Shown here: positions 9,805 to 21,314 of the stretch, in pieces
Position numbering within the stretch: the first letter of the stretch is position 1
Layout of the letters: each line of letters opens with the position of its first letter
Source of the DNA: Phylloscopus collybita
Lineage: Eukaryota > Chordata > Aves > Passeriformes > Phylloscopidae
Length of the DNA: 64,000 nucleotides
Assembly: GCA_027886175.1 (NCBI GenBank)
Contig: JAJNNQ010000044.1
Location: 248,001 to 312,000, forward strand
Direction: 5' to 3'
Notes under the pieces: generated by a model
Databases searched by the model: none
What the model was told of the DNA's origin: nothing
What the model saw: the letters and a program-made list of their open reading frames with translations, nothing else
Position numbers and translations under genes: made by a program

Positions 9805-12800
9805 ATGCTGCTGCTCCGGGCTATGGCCGGGCGCAGGTAGGAGCGGCCCCGCTGGGGCTCCCCGTGTCCCCCGCTGTCCCGGGACCGCTGTGACTCCGCT
9901 GTTCCCGCAGGCTCGCGCCGCTGACGCAGCTGCCCCGTGGCTGCTCCCGGTTGGCCGCCGGTAGCGCGGCCCCGGGGGGACACCGGGGAGAGGCCCCGGG
10001 GAAACAGCGCGGGGCGGCCCCGGTGCTGGCAGCGCTGCTCGGGCTCGGGGCCGTCCTGGCCTACGGAGAGCGGCGGCGGAGGGTGAGCGACACCGCGGGG
10101 GACACCGGGGGTGATGGCACCGAGGGTGGTGGCACCGGGGGGGAGGTGACACTTCGGGGTTCTTCCCCGGGACGGGGCCACCGGGGGTGGGGTTGGATCC
10201 CTGCGGGAGGCGGCACCTGAAGGGGCGGATCCCGGTGAGGGGTGACACCGGGACAGCGGGAACCCGGGAGGGGGATGGCACCGGGGGGCGGATCCCGGGG
10301 CGGGAAGGTGGCCCCGGGAAAGGGGTGACACCGGGACAGCGGGAACCCAGGACGGCGGTGGCACCGTGGGAATGATCCCGAGGAAGGGGTGGCTCCGGGA
10401 CAGCGGAATCCCGGGGAAGGGGTGACGCCAAGACAGGGTACACCCGGGCGGAGGTGGCACTGGGACAGGAGGATCCTGGGGCACAGAGGTGGCGTCGAGG
10501 AGTGGATCCTGGAGAGGGGGTGGCACCGGGGGGCGGATCCTGCGGCACGGAGGTGACACCGGGATCCCGGGGAAGGGGTGACAGCAGCACCGGGGGCCCG
10601 GCGGGGTTCCCGCTGACCCTCCCGGTGCCCGCAGATCGCCCAGGCCGCCCGTGCCCCGCCGGCCCCGCAGTACCCGCGCTACACCCGCGCAGAGGTGGCG
10701 CAGCACCGCACCCCGAGCGACCGCGTGTGGGTCACGCACGGCACCGACGTCTTCGATGTCACCGATTTCGTGGAGCTGCACCCGGGGGGACCGGACAAGA
10801 TCCTGCTGGCGGCCGGCGGGGCCCTGGAGCCCTTTTGGGCTCTCTACGCCGTTCACAGCCAGCCCCACGTGCTGGAGCTGCTCCGCGACTACAAAGTGGG
10901 CGAGCTGAGCCCCGAGGACGCCGCGCCACCCCCGGCGGACACCGAGGACCCGTTCGCCGGGGACCCCCCGCGCCATCCGGCACTGCGGGTGAACAGCTTG
11001 AAACCTTTTAACGGCGAGCCGCCCCCGGAGCTGCTGACCCAGAGCTTCCTGACGCCCAACGAGCTTTTCTTCACCCGCAACCACCTCCCGGTGCCTGCCG
11101 TGGAGCCGGGCTCGTACCGGCTCCGCGTGGAGGGTCCCGGTGGCCGCGCCTTGTCGCTGTCGCTGGCGGAGCTGCGCCAGCGCTTCCCGAAGCACGAGGT
11201 GACGGCCACGCTGCAATGCGCCGGGAACCGCAGGTCCGAGATGAGCCGCGTCCGGCCGGTCAAGGGGCTGGCCTGGGACATCGGGGCCATCAGCACGGCG
11301 CGCTGGGGCGGGGCGCGGCTCCGGGACGTGCTGCTGGCCGCCGGTTTGGGCGACAAAAGCGGCGAGTGGCACGTGTGCTTCGAAGGGCTGGACACGGACG
11401 CTTCGGGGACGCCGTACGGAGCGTCCATCCCGCTGGAGCGGGCGCTGAGCGCCGAGGCCGAGGTGCTGCTGGCCTACGAGATGAACGGGCAGGAGCTGCC
11501 GCGCGATCACGGCTTCCCGGTGCGCGTCGTGGTGCCCGGCGTGGTCGGGGCGCGGAGCGTGAAGTGGCTGCGGAGCGTGGCGGTGTCGCCGTCCGAGAGC
11601 CCGAGCCACTGGCAGCAGAACGATTACAAAGGGTTCTGCCCCTCCGTGGATTGGGATTCCGTGGATTTTGGGTCGGCGCCGGCCATCCAGGAGCTGCCGG
11701 TGCAGTCGGCGATCACCGAGCCGCGGCCCGGGGCGGCCGTGCCCGCCGGGGAGCTGACGGTGAAGGGATACGCGTGGAGCGGAGGAGGAAGGGAGGTGGT
11801 CAGGGTGAGCGGGGGAACGGGGATGGACGGGAGAGGGGCGGGGAAAGGGAGACGGGGAACGGGAGATGGATGGGAAAAGTGGGTGGAATCACCGGGATGA
11901 GGGGATGGAACTGCTGGGGGAATGTGGGCGGATTCACCAGGGAAAATGGATGGACTTGTGGGGAAAAGTGGGGGAGCGGGCAGAAAAAAACCAGAGTGGG
12001 ATCACCAGGAAAACCGTGTGGGATCGCTGGGAAAAGCAGATGGAATGGCTGGGAAAAGTGGGTGGCCGTGACGGGAGGGGTGTCTGAAATTAGTGGGAAA
12101 AGTGGGTGGAATTCTGGTGGAATTCCTGGAAACTTGGATGGAATGGCTGGGAAAACCAGATGGAATCAGTGGGATAAGTGGGTGGAATTTATATATATAT
12201 ATATAATATTTAATAATTCATATTGAGATATACTACATAATAATAGACTAATATAGCAATCTAATGTCTAATTTAATAATGATCAACACAGCAGTATGAT
12301 AGATAATGCCATAAGTAATATAACACAATAATTTGGTGATTTACTACTGATCAATATAAGTATATAGCATAGCAAAATAAATAATACAGTAATAAATACA
12401 ACAATAGCACAATAATCGGCACACTGCCCCATGCTAATTAGCAGTAATTATTTGTGCCCATTACTCCCTGGCAGGTGGACTTGCCCCTGGACAGGGTATA
12501 GCAATAATTTAGTAACCATCAAAATATCTGTATAGCAATACAATATAAATAATACAACACTATCATAATCAGCACACTGCTTCATGCTAATTAACGCTAA
12601 TTACCCGTGCCCATCCCTTTCTGGCAGGTGGATATGTCCCTGGATGGGGTACAGCAATATAATAATTTAATAATGAGCAATATAATAATTTACTAGTAAT
12701 AATCAATATATCCATATAGCATAGAATAACACAAAATTAAGCACACTGCTCTATGCTAATTAACACTAATTACCCATGCCCATCACTTCCTGGTAGGTGG

Positions 12801-13689
12801 ACGTGTCCCTGGATGGGGTATAGCAATATAACCATAAAATAATAGAGTAATAAAAAATATTATTATAATAATATAATATAGTAATAATACCACAATAACA
12901 CAGCAATAAGCACAATGCTCCGTGCCAATTAATGCTAATTACCCATGCCCATCGCTTCTGGCAGGCAGGCATGTCTCTGAATGGGGTATAGAAGTCTTAA
13001 TAATTTAATACTCATCAGTATATCCATATGTTAACACAATAATAATACAATAATAACACAATAATAACAAACATGATGCTCTGTGCTAATTAACGGTAAT
13101 TACCCGTGCCCATCCTCCCTGCCAGGTGGACGTGTCCCTGGACATGGGGGTATAGCAGTCTAATAATTTACATGACCAATGTATCGGTATAGCAACACAG
13201 TACAATAACACAATAATAACACATTTATGTGGGGGTCTATGCTAATTAACGCTAATTAGCGTTGTTTATATGGCTCCCTGGCAGGTGGACGCGTCCTTGG
13301 ACGGGGTATAGCAGTCTAATAATTTAATAATGATCAATGTATCGGTATAGCAACACAATATAATAACACAATAATAACACAACGCTCTATGCTAATTAAC
13401 GCTAATTAGCATTGTTTACATGACTCCCTGGCAGGTGGACGTGTCCCTGGACGGGGGCCGGACGTGGCGCGTGGCCGAGCTGCTCCCGCGGCCGGAGCGG
13501 GGCCGGGGCTGGGCCTGGGCGCTGTGGGAGCTGCGGGCGCCGGTGGCGGCGGGGACGCGCCTGGAGCTGGTCTGCAAGGCCGTGGATCGCAGCTACAACG
13601 TGCAGCCCGACAGCGTGGCGCCCATCTGGAACCTGCGCGGGGTGCTGAGCAACGCCTGGCACCGCGTCCCCGTCACCGTCACCCGCTGA
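9805..13689 (+). CDS. SUOX: Sulfite oxidase, complete coding sequence in four exons
   Basis: SUOX is the mitochondrial intermembrane-space enzyme that oxidises sulfite to sulfate, the last step of sulfur amino acid breakdown, passing electrons to cytochrome c. Exons are 9805-9836, 9911-10082, 10635-11804 and 13435-13689, totalling 1629 nt (542 aa; human 545). Codons 1-68 give a basic targeting sequence and a hydrophobic segment ([13 protein letters not shown]). A cytochrome b5 domain follows, with heme ligands His117 (LHPGG) and His142 (YAVH). The molybdopterin domain carries the Mo-ligand cysteine, Cys263, in [12 protein letters not shown]. The C-terminal dimerisation domain runs from VDVSLDGG to [14 protein letters not shown]. 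The large exon 3 ends GREVVR|gtgagc. All junctions keep frame, and the catalytic residues are intact. The last exon is flanked on both sides by partial copies of itself. Confidence 0.96.
10090..10610 (+). repeat. Minisatellite in SUOX intron 2
   Basis: Units such as gggacagcgggaacccggg and ggggtggcaccggggggcggatcc, about 30-60 bp and degenerate, fill the intron between the transmembrane-segment exon and the catalytic exon. Confidence 0.75.
11805..12190 (+). repeat. Degenerate tandem repeat at start of SUOX intron 3
   Basis: Units such as ggaatggctgggaaaagtgggtggaatcaccggga, about 30-45 bp, follow the exon 3 donor. An abrupt change to AT-rich sequence comes at 12188. Confidence 0.7.
12190..13434 (+). 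repeat. SUOX: AT-rich 150-169 bp tandem repeat carrying decoy SUOX exon 4 acceptors
   Basis: Each unit holds an AT-rich block (aataatttaataatgatcaata...), the phrase atgctaattaacgctaatta, a ctccctggcag acceptor and the first ~22 bases of SUOX exon 4 (gtggacgtgtccctggacgg), then returns through ggtatagca to AT-rich sequence. Exon-like starts fall at 12475, 12628, 12797, 12965, 13126 and 13285, and the true exon at 13435. Spacings are 153, 169, 168, 161, 159 and 150 bp. Every unit keeps an AG dinucleotide at the acceptor. The AT-rich composition is foreign to this GC-rich gene. Confidence 0.93.
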
Positions 13690-13925
13690 GGGACCCGCTG
13701 GGGACAGTCGTCGGGGCATCGGGGACATCGGAGCATTGGGGACATCAGGGATCCTTGGGGCCCATCTGGAACCTGCGTGGGGTGCTGAGCAACGCCTGGC
13801 ACCGTGTCAGTGTCACTGTCACCTGCTGAGTTTCACCATTGGGGACATCAGGGACAGCGGGGGCATTGGGGACACAGGGGGGTCCTGAGCAATGTCTGGC
13901 ACTGTGTCCCTGTCCCTGTCACCCC
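13621..13925 (+). repeat. SUOX: Copies of the SUOX C-terminal codons and stop in the 3'UTR
   Basis: The exon end at 13621-13689 ([16 protein letters not shown]... stop) recurs at 13761-13829, exactly 140 bp later, reading [22 protein letters not shown] and a stop. A third decayed copy (gtcctgagcaatgtctggcac...) covers about 13881-13923. Linker units of ggggacatcgg separate them. Confidence 0.9.
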
Positions 13926-13954
13926 CGAGTGCCAGGAAATCAATGGGATCTCAG

Positions 13955-14410
13955 TGGATCCCAAAGTGTTCCGCGGATCCCAAAGGGTTCTGTAGGGCCT
14001 GGGGTCTGTGGATCCTAAAGGGTCCCATGGCCCCAAAGCGTCCCACAGACCCCAATGGGCTCTGCAGAGCCCCGGCTTCTATTGAACCCAAAAGATTCCA
14101 CAGACCCCAAAAGGATTTTGTGGTCCCTGAAGGGTTTTATGGACCCCAAAGGCTCCTACAGCCCCCAGGTTCCATTGACCCCAAAAGATTCCACAGACTC
14201 CAAAAGGATTTTAGCTGCCCCCTCCCCCCCCCCCAAAGAGTTTTATGGACCCCAAAGGGTTTTACAAACCCCAAAATTATTTTATGCCCCCCCCCAAAGG
14301 ATTTTATGGCCCCACATAAGATTTTTATGGACTCCAAAGGGTTCTGGAAATCCCAAAGATTTCTATGGCCCCGATGGATTCTGCAGCCCTGAAGGTTCCT
14401 GCAGCCCCAC
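13955..14410 (+). repeat. Minisatellite (gaccccaaaggattttatgg)
   Basis: About 20 degenerate copies of a 20-24 bp unit lie downstream of SUOX, probably within its 3'UTR. No canonical AATAAA was found. A cataaag at 14527 is a weak candidate. Confidence 0.75.
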
Positions 14411-14639
14411 AGCTCGAAGGTCAGTGGGGTTTTATTGCCCCAGGGTTTTTATGGCCTCTGACTTTTATGGCTGCAGGGTTTTTATGGCCCCAGTTTTTAC
14501 AGCCCGATGTGTGAAAGTGCCTCCTGCCATAAAGATTTGGGAACTTTTATTTTTATGGGCTCGGTGCCTTCCTGGGGCAGCAAGGGCAGGGTGGGATGGG
14601 GGGATAGGGGCAGTTCTGGGACCTCCTGATCCTATTGGG

Positions 14640-14850
14640 ACTCAGGGACCCCATGGGACTCCCTGACCCTACAGGGCCCTGTGACCCTGACCCTAAATAA
14701 CCCCCTGATCCTATGGGACCCCTTGATCCTGTGGGACCCTGTGACCCCACAGGACCCCCTGACCCTAAATAACCCCTGACCCTATAAGGACTCCATGCCC
14801 CTAGAGGAGCCTGACCTCATCCCCACCTTTTTGATACCCTATATTGACCA
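14640..14850 (+). repeat. Short tandem repeat (gaccctatgggacccc)
   Basis: Degenerate units around gaccctaaataacccctgatcctatgggacc lie between SUOX and the next repeat. No gene signal. Confidence 0.65.
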
Positions 14851-15175
14851 GCAGTGATTGGTTATCGATCACCGATACCTGCCCCCGGTTATCAATCGCC
14901 AGTGATTGATCCTTGGTTATTGATCACCAACATCCACCCTCGGTTATCGGTCCTGGTCATCAATCCCGGCGTATCGGCCCTCGGGTATCAATCCCCATTA
15001 TCGATCCTGCATTATCGATCCTCGTTATCGATCGCCGGTTAGCGATCCCCGTTTATCGATCCCTGTTTATCAATCCCCGTTATCAATCCCTCTTATCAAT
15101 CGCTGGTTAGCGATCCCCGTTTATCGATCCCCTGTTATCAATCCTCGTTATCAATCCCCGTTACGCATCCCTGCC
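14850..15175 (+). repeat. ATCGAT-rich minisatellite
   Basis: About 25 copies of an 11-12 bp unit gttatcgatccc and variants (gttatcaatcccc, gttagcgatcccc). Each copy is close to palindromic around ATCGAT. Confidence 0.85.
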
Positions 15176-15279
15176 CCATCGACGCGCTCGGCGCTCCTTG
15201 CTCGAGTCTCTCCGCGCTCTTCAGCCCTGCCCCATCGATGTACTCGGTGCTCTCTCCCTCCCCTCCTCCCTGCTCGATG

Positions 15280-15462
15280 CGCTCGGCGCTCGGCGCGGGG
15301 CTGGCGGGGCCGGAAGTGGCCCGGCCGGGGGGGGGGGCCCGGGGCCTCCTCAGGAGCCGCCGCCGCTGCCGCGCCCGGACCCCCCCGGACCCCCCCCGCA
15401 CCGGGACCCCCGCGCCCCCCCAGCCCCGGGGGGGGCCTCCCGAGCCCGTCGCGGCCCCGTCG
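15280..15462 (+). promoter_or_regulatory. IKZF4: IKZF4 CpG-island promoter and candidate noncoding exon 1
   Basis: A CpG-dense block with an ETS-type site (gccggaagtgg, about 15308-15318), a run of G at 15329-15338 and a good donor (ccgtcg|gtgagagc) at 15462/15463. No TATA box is seen. It is the only promoter-like island between SUOX and the IKZF4 coding exons, so assigning it to IKZF4 is an inference from position. Confidence 0.55.
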
Positions 15463-15499
15463 GTGAGAGCGCGCGGTGTGCGGGGAGCGGCAGGGCCGG

Positions 15500-17110
15500 G
15501 GCTGAGGGGGGGGCGCGGCCTCGCGGGGGTGTCAGTGCGCTGGGAGGGGTGGGGGGGGGGTCGCGGTGCCCCCTCCGGGCGGGTTTGGGGTGTCCAGGTT
15601 GAGGGTGGGCATGGGGGGTTGTTCTGAGAGAGGGGCGCGTCTTCCTGAGAATCTCAGGGGGTTTTGGCGGGCTCTGGATTTTTGGGGGGTGGGGGGTGGT
15701 TCGTGTTCCTCCCCGAGGGTGTCAGGGCTGGATTTGATGGGGGGTCGTGTCCCCCCAGCGCTGTCAGGGCCGTGTTTGTGGGGGGAATAGGTTTTTTAGG
15801 GGGGTGGGGGCTCGTGTCCCCCACATCGGTGTCAGAGGGGTCTGCTCTGGCGGGGGGTCGTGCCCCCTGACACCCTCAGGGGTTTTGGCCGGTTCTGAAT
15901 TTTGGTGGGGGGGGGTCCCTGTGCCCCCCCCGAGGTTGTCAGGGCTGGATTTGAGGGGGGGTCGTGTCCCCCCGGCGCTGTCAGGGCCGTGTTTGGGGGA
16001 GGGGCGCCTTCCCCTCAGGGTCTCGGGGGGTTTTGGCGAACTCCGGGTTGAGGGGGGGGGGGTCCTAAAACCTGAGGGGTCTCAAAGCTGTATTTGGGCA
16101 GGGTGTCCTCTTTTGGGGGGGTCGTGTCCCTCCAGCGCTGTCAAGGCTGTGGTTTTGGGGGGGGGGGGGGGGGGGGCGTCGTATCCCCCTGACACCCTCA
16201 GGGGATTTTGGCGGGCTCTGATTTTTGGGGGTGGGGGTGTCCGTGTCCCCTCAGGGCTGCCAGTGCTGGTTTTGGGGGAGGGTCTAGATTTTGGGGGAGG
16301 GGGGGGTGGGCTGTTCTGAGGGAGGGTCGTGTCCCCGTGAGGGTCTCATGAGGGTTTTTGATTTTTGGAGAGGTGTCCGTGTCCCCCCACCAAGGAATTT
16401 CAGGGCTGGATTTTGGGGGGATCTGGGCTGGATTTTGGGGGGGATCTGGGCTGGATTTTGGGGGGGATCTGGGCTGGGTTTTGGGGGGGATCTGGGCTGG
16501 ATTTTGGGGGATCTGGGCTGGATTCTGGGGGGGATCGTGTCCCTCAGCGCTGTCAGGGCTGTGTTTTTGCGGGGGGGACGCCGTGTACCCCTGACACCCT
16601 CAGGGGGTTTTGGCGGGCTCTGATTGTTTTAGGGCTGTGTGTGTCCCCTCAGGGGCGTTGTGTCCTCCCGTGGGTGTCAGCGCTATTTTTGCGGGGTCTG
16701 AGTTTTGGGGGGGGTCGGGGGTGTCAGAAGAGTCTGGATTTCGGGGGGGGGGTCGTGCCCCCCGGCGCTGTCAGGGCCGTGTGTTCTGGGGGGGCGGCCC
16801 TTGCCCCTCAGGGAGTTTTGGCAGGTTCTTGGTTTTTTTTTTTTGGGGGGGGGCGGGTGTCTCTGGGCTGTATTTGGGAGGATCTCTGGTGTTTTTTGGG
16901 GTCCCTATCCTCTTTTGGGGGTGGTCCCTGATTTTGCGGGGGTAACTCTCCCCGTTCAGAGGGTCTCTGATTTGGGGGGGGTCCATGTCCTCCTGAGGGC
17001 TCTTGGGGCTATATTTGGGCCGGGGGGTTCGGGCTGTATCTGGAGGAACCTGATTTTAGAGAGAAGGGTCTCAGGGCTCTATTTGGGGTGGGGTCTGATT
17101 TTTGGGGGTG
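15500..17110 (+). repeat. Long G-rich minisatellite in IKZF4 intron 1
   Basis: Units such as ggggggtcgtgtccccc followed by agcgctgtcagggccgtgtttg recur about every 60-90 bp, interleaved with ctgacaccctcagggg. A pure G run of about 20 lies at 16157-16176. G-quadruplex potential is high on the + strand. Confidence 0.85.
16400..16545 (+). repeat. 22-24 bp tandem array (gggctggattttgggggggatct)
   Basis: Six near-identical units, much more homogeneous than the surrounding repeat, which suggests recent local expansion. Confidence 0.85.
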
Positions 17111-18235
17111 TCCCCACCCGGGGGGGTGGTTCCCGAATTTTGGAATCCCCCTGTGGAATCAGGACCCCCCCCCAAAATCCCTTTAAATCCTTTAAGGATT
17201 TAATCCTCCCCCCTTTAAGGATTCCTGGAATGACATTTATGGGCATCTCCCCCCTCCCCTCCCCTCTCCAATTCCTGGGGTTTTCCTGGCTCCCGCCTGG
17301 GTTTTTTGGGGATAATGGATTTTGTTTGGAATTTTGGGGTTGGGGGGGGGTCCCAACCTGCCCCCTCCCCGGGATTTTCCAGCGCTGCTTTTCCCTTTTC
17401 CAGCTGGAATCTCCTCCCATTCCCAGGAATTTTGGGAGAATTTCCCCTCATATCCCAAAATTCCCAACCCCATTCCCAAAAACCCCCAAAAATTCCTGTG
17501 GGAATTTCCACAGTGGGGCAAAAACCCCCCCAGGATTTTCCCCTTTGGATTTCTGTGGGATCCGCGGGAATTTTTTGGTGTTTTTCCACCTCCTGGAAGG
17601 CTCTAGATCCCATGGGAATTTCGGGGTTATCCAAGGGCACAGGAGGGAGGATTTTTTTGGGATCTCTTCCCGAGGGAGCTGCTCCAGTTTGGAATTTAAA
17701 TTAAAAAAAAAGAAAACAAAACAAAAAAAAACCCAACCCACAAAAACCCACTAAACCGGGATGGGGCAGGCGAAGCTGCATCCCAGAAATCTCCTGGAAT
17801 TGTTTTCCCAGCTTTTCCTGGGGTTTATCCCCCCAAAAAACCGGGATGGAGCAGCCGGAGCTTCATCCCAGAATGTCCTGGAATTGTTTTTCCAGATTTT
17901 TTTCTATCCCGAGGACAAAAGAAGGGAAAAAAAATCCCAAAGGGTTGGGTTGGAATTTGAGTTTGGAATTTGAGGCGGATCCCGGGGAGTTGAAAGCCAG
18001 GAATTCTCGCGGTTTTCCCAGGATTTTTTTTGGGGTGGATTTTCCGGGCAGGGAGGGGAGGGAGGAGCTGCTCCCAGCAGGCATTTTTCGGGAAAAATAA
18101 CATTCCTGATTTCCATGGGAGCGCTGGGCCCCCGGGATGGGATTTAACTGGGATTTAGCCAGGATTTATCTGGGATTGCATTCCCGGGGTTTGGGCTGTG
18201 CCAAGGGTGGGAATGGGGATTTATCCAGGGCTTCA
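17110..18235 (+). other. IKZF4 intron 1, no gene seen
   Basis: Mostly degenerate tggaattttggggat/ttcccaggaatt wording without a clear period. An A-rich stretch lies at 17700-17755. A short duplication (gggatggggcaggcgaagctgcatcccagaa versus gggatggagcagccggagcttcatcccagaa) lies at 17760 and 17844. Confidence 0.5.
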
Positions 18236-18239
18236 TTCC

Positions 18240-19200
18240 CTGCTTGTTGAGTTGTGAAAAGGCTGGAAATTGGAATTTTTCTGGGATTTCACTCTCTGGT
18301 TTTTTTCCAGTTATGCAAAGGGTGGGAATCAGGATTTTTCTTGGGATCCCGTTTCCTGTTTTTTCCAGTTATGTAAAAGATGGGAATGGGGATTTATCCA
18401 GGATTTCATTCCCTGTTTTTTTTTTAACCCTGCAAAGGCTGGGAAGGAGGATTTTTCTGGGATTTTATTCCCTGGTTTTTCCAGCCCTGCAAAGGTTGGG
18501 AATGGGGATTTATCCAGGATTCCATTCCCTGGTTTTCCAGTTGTTCCAAGGCTGGGTATGGGGATTTATCCAGGATTTATCCAGGATTTATCCCACCCTT
18601 TTCAGGGCTGGAATGGGAATTTATCCAGGATTCCATCCTCTTCGTTTTCCAGAGGCAGAGGATGCAAAGAGTGGGAACTGAGATTTTTCTGGGATTTCCC
18701 TCCCTGTTTTCTGTTATGCAAAGCCTGGAAATTGGAGTTTCTCTGGGATTCCATTCCGGTTTTTTCCAGTTGTTCCAAGACTGGAATGGGGATTTATCCA
18801 GGATTCCATTTTCTGTTTTTTCCAGTTGTTTAAAAGGTGGGAATGGGGATTTTCCTGGAATTTCATTCCCTGGTTTTTCCAGCCTTGCAAAGGGTGGGAA
18901 TGGAGACTTATCCAGGATTCCATTCCCTGGTTTTCCAGTTGTTCCAAGACTGGGAATGAGGATTTATCCAGGATTTATCCAGATTCCATTCCCTGGTTTT
19001 TGAGCCCCGCAAAGAAGTGGAATTGGGGTTTTTCTGGGATTCCATTCCCTGAATGGGGATTCACCCAAGGATTTTTCTGGGATTTATCCACGAGTCCATT
19101 CCCTGGTTTTTTCCAGCCCTGCAAAGAGTGGGAATGGGGATTTTTCTGAGTTTTAGCCAGGATTCCATTCCCGGTTTTTCCAGCCCTGCACAGCCTGGGA
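18240..19200 (+). repeat. 57-60 bp minisatellite, about 16 copies
   Basis: The unit resembles ttccctggtttttccag followed by ccctgcaaaggctgggaatgg and ggatttatccaggattcca. Copies start near 18257, 18317, 18374, 18433, 18490, 18547, 18605, 18664, 18719, 18777, 18834, 18890, 18945, 19011, 19124 and 19190. Each contains a polypyrimidine-ccag block resembling a 3' splice site. Confidence 0.9.
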
Positions 19201-21075
19201 ATCGCAGCCGCCCTGCTCTCTCAATTCCTGGAAAAATGCCCTGGGAATGTGGGGGAAAATCTGGGATCGTCTCCCAGGCAGGGCTGGGAAGGGAAGGGAA
19301 GGGGGGGGATGGAGCTGGATTGGCCGAGCCCGCAGGATTTTCCCAACGGAAAAAATTCCGGGATTCCAGCTGGGGCCTGCTCAGGGGGCCTGCTTAGAAT
19401 TCCCAGCTGGAATTCCAGTCCCAGCAATCTCCGAGCAGCAGAGCCACAGGTGAGAACAGAGCTCTGGAAGTTTTTATTCATTCCTTCCCCCACCAAAAAA
19501 AAAGGAAAAAAAATCCGGGAAGTTTTTTTCTCTCACGGATTCCAGCACTTTTTTTTTTTTAATTTATTTCCCCCCCTTTATTTTTTTTTTTTTCCCAAGG
19601 AATATTTTTTGTCATTCCCGCCCACTCCGGGCTCTTCCCAGAGCCACTTCCTTTGCTTTTTTTTTTTTTTTTTTTTTCCCTGGGAATGCTCGTGGGATGG
19701 GGCTTTCCATGGAACTTTTTTCCGCTGACAAAACCTTCTGGGAATTTTTCTCCAGCGACAAAAAAAAGAAAAGGTTGGGGAAAAAAAAAAGCAACAAACC
19801 ACCAAAATCCAACAAAAAAAAATTCCATCGGAAACAGGGCTTGGAAAGGAAACTGGGATTGGAAAAGGGAAGCTCAGGGAATTTATCCGGAGGTGTTTAT
19901 TCCCGAAAAAATCTTTTCCTGCTGCTTCCAGTGCCGAGAGGAGCTCGGATCTGAGCTGGGATATCCCGGGAAAAAGGGGATTTGTGATTGCAGGGATTTT
20001 TGGGAGCAGGATCCATCGGAATTCCTGGTGGGATCAGGTTTGGGGGGTGCTTCTGCTGCATCTAGAGGTGGAAAAATATTCCGGAGGGGAGCGGTGGGAA
20101 TCTCACGGAGCTTCAGGTACAACAAAAAGGAGGAAAAGTGGGAAAAATTTGGGAAAATCCATGGGTTTTAAAGCGTGGGATGGGATCTGAGGGGTTTTTC
20201 CCAAGATCTCCTGGAATTTCTTGAGATGGGGATGGAATTGGGATTGGGGGGGGGGGTTAAATGGAGTTTTTTCCTGAAGGATTTGGTGTGTGTTTTTTTT
20301 TTTTTTTTTTCTTTTCTCCCCGGAGTTTTCCCAGGTGGGGAAAAGTCCTGGATTCTGGGAAGGAGGAGAGCGCTGCCCTAATTCCAGCCAGGATTCCCAA
20401 GGGATCCCCCCCTTTGGAATCAGTCCCGGATCTGTGTCCTGGTTATCCCAGGGATTTATCCAGGGAATTTCTCCCTCTGCTCACACTGCTTTTTTTGGAC
20501 TTTTTCCCTAAAAAAAAAACCCCAGGAATGGGCTCGGGTGTTGCAGTAGGGATGAGGGAATTTTGGGAATTTGGGGGTTTTTCCTTCCAGCCCCTGCTTG
20601 GGAGGCTTCGGATTCTGGCAGAAATTCGGGAAAATTATTGTGGATGTGGTTCCCAGAGAGCTGCTGGGGGCTTTTCTTCCCAGGATTTTTAAAAATCTGG
20701 CAATGAGGAATTCCAGTTTTTCCTGTTCAGGGGCTGAGAATTCCAATTTTCCCTGCTTTTTATCCTGCTGGGACTGAGGAATTCCAATTTTCCTAGCCCT
20801 TCGTTCCTCTGGGACTGAGAATTTCCAATTTTCCCTGCCCATTTTCCCGGAGTTTGAGGAATTCTGATTTCTTCTATTCTTTGTCCTACTGGGATTGAGG
20901 AATTCCAGTTTTCCCTGGCCCCCAGGTAAAATTCCTGATTTTTTTTTTAATCCTGGAATGGAATTTTTCCAGCCACAATTCCTGAAATTCCAAATGTCAG
21001 GGAATGGATGGATGGGTGGGAAGGGGAATTCTGGAGTGCCTGGAATTCTCTGTGCCAGCTGGGAATGTCCCCAGG
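19200..21075 (+). other. IKZF4 intron 1, no gene seen
   Basis: Holds poly(T) tracts (19549-19560, 19658-19678, 20296-20311) and degenerate ggaattccaattttccctg units (20690-20930). Short open frames here are compositional. Confidence 0.5.
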
Positions 21076-21290
21076 GCTGGAATTGTCCCTGATCCTGGAA
21101 TGTCCTGAATCCTGGGATTGTCCCCAGGACCGGGATTGTCCTGATCCTGGGATTGTCCTTAATGCCAGGATTGTCCCCAGGACTGGGATTGGCTTTGCCT
21201 TTGGGATGATCCCTGGTGCCAGGATTGGCCTCAATCCCGGGATTGGCTCTGGAATTGTCCCCAAATCCCTGGAATTGTCCCTGGGATCAC
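21075..21290 (+). repeat. Tandem repeat (tcctgggattgtcccc)
   Basis: About nine degenerate copies of a 22-26 bp unit such as ctgatcctgggattgtccccaggac. Confidence 0.75.
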
Positions 21291-21314
21291 CCCAGGCTCT
21301 TCCCTCTGTGTGAA

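Noticed and set aside
8965..10590. 541-codon - strand frame before SUOX
   Set aside because: It comes from the gggacaaccgggaccgggctgg minisatellite read backwards. The protein is low-complexity proline/arginine repeats.
9729..11609. 626-codon open frame on the - strand across SUOX
   Set aside because: It is antisense to the GC-rich SUOX exon 3 and a minisatellite. Its composition is Pro/Arg/Ala-rich, with no domain. Long antisense frames are expected in high-GC coding DNA.
14850..15175. CRISPR-like regular repeats
   Set aside because: The units are contiguous tandem copies without unique spacers, in a vertebrate genome.
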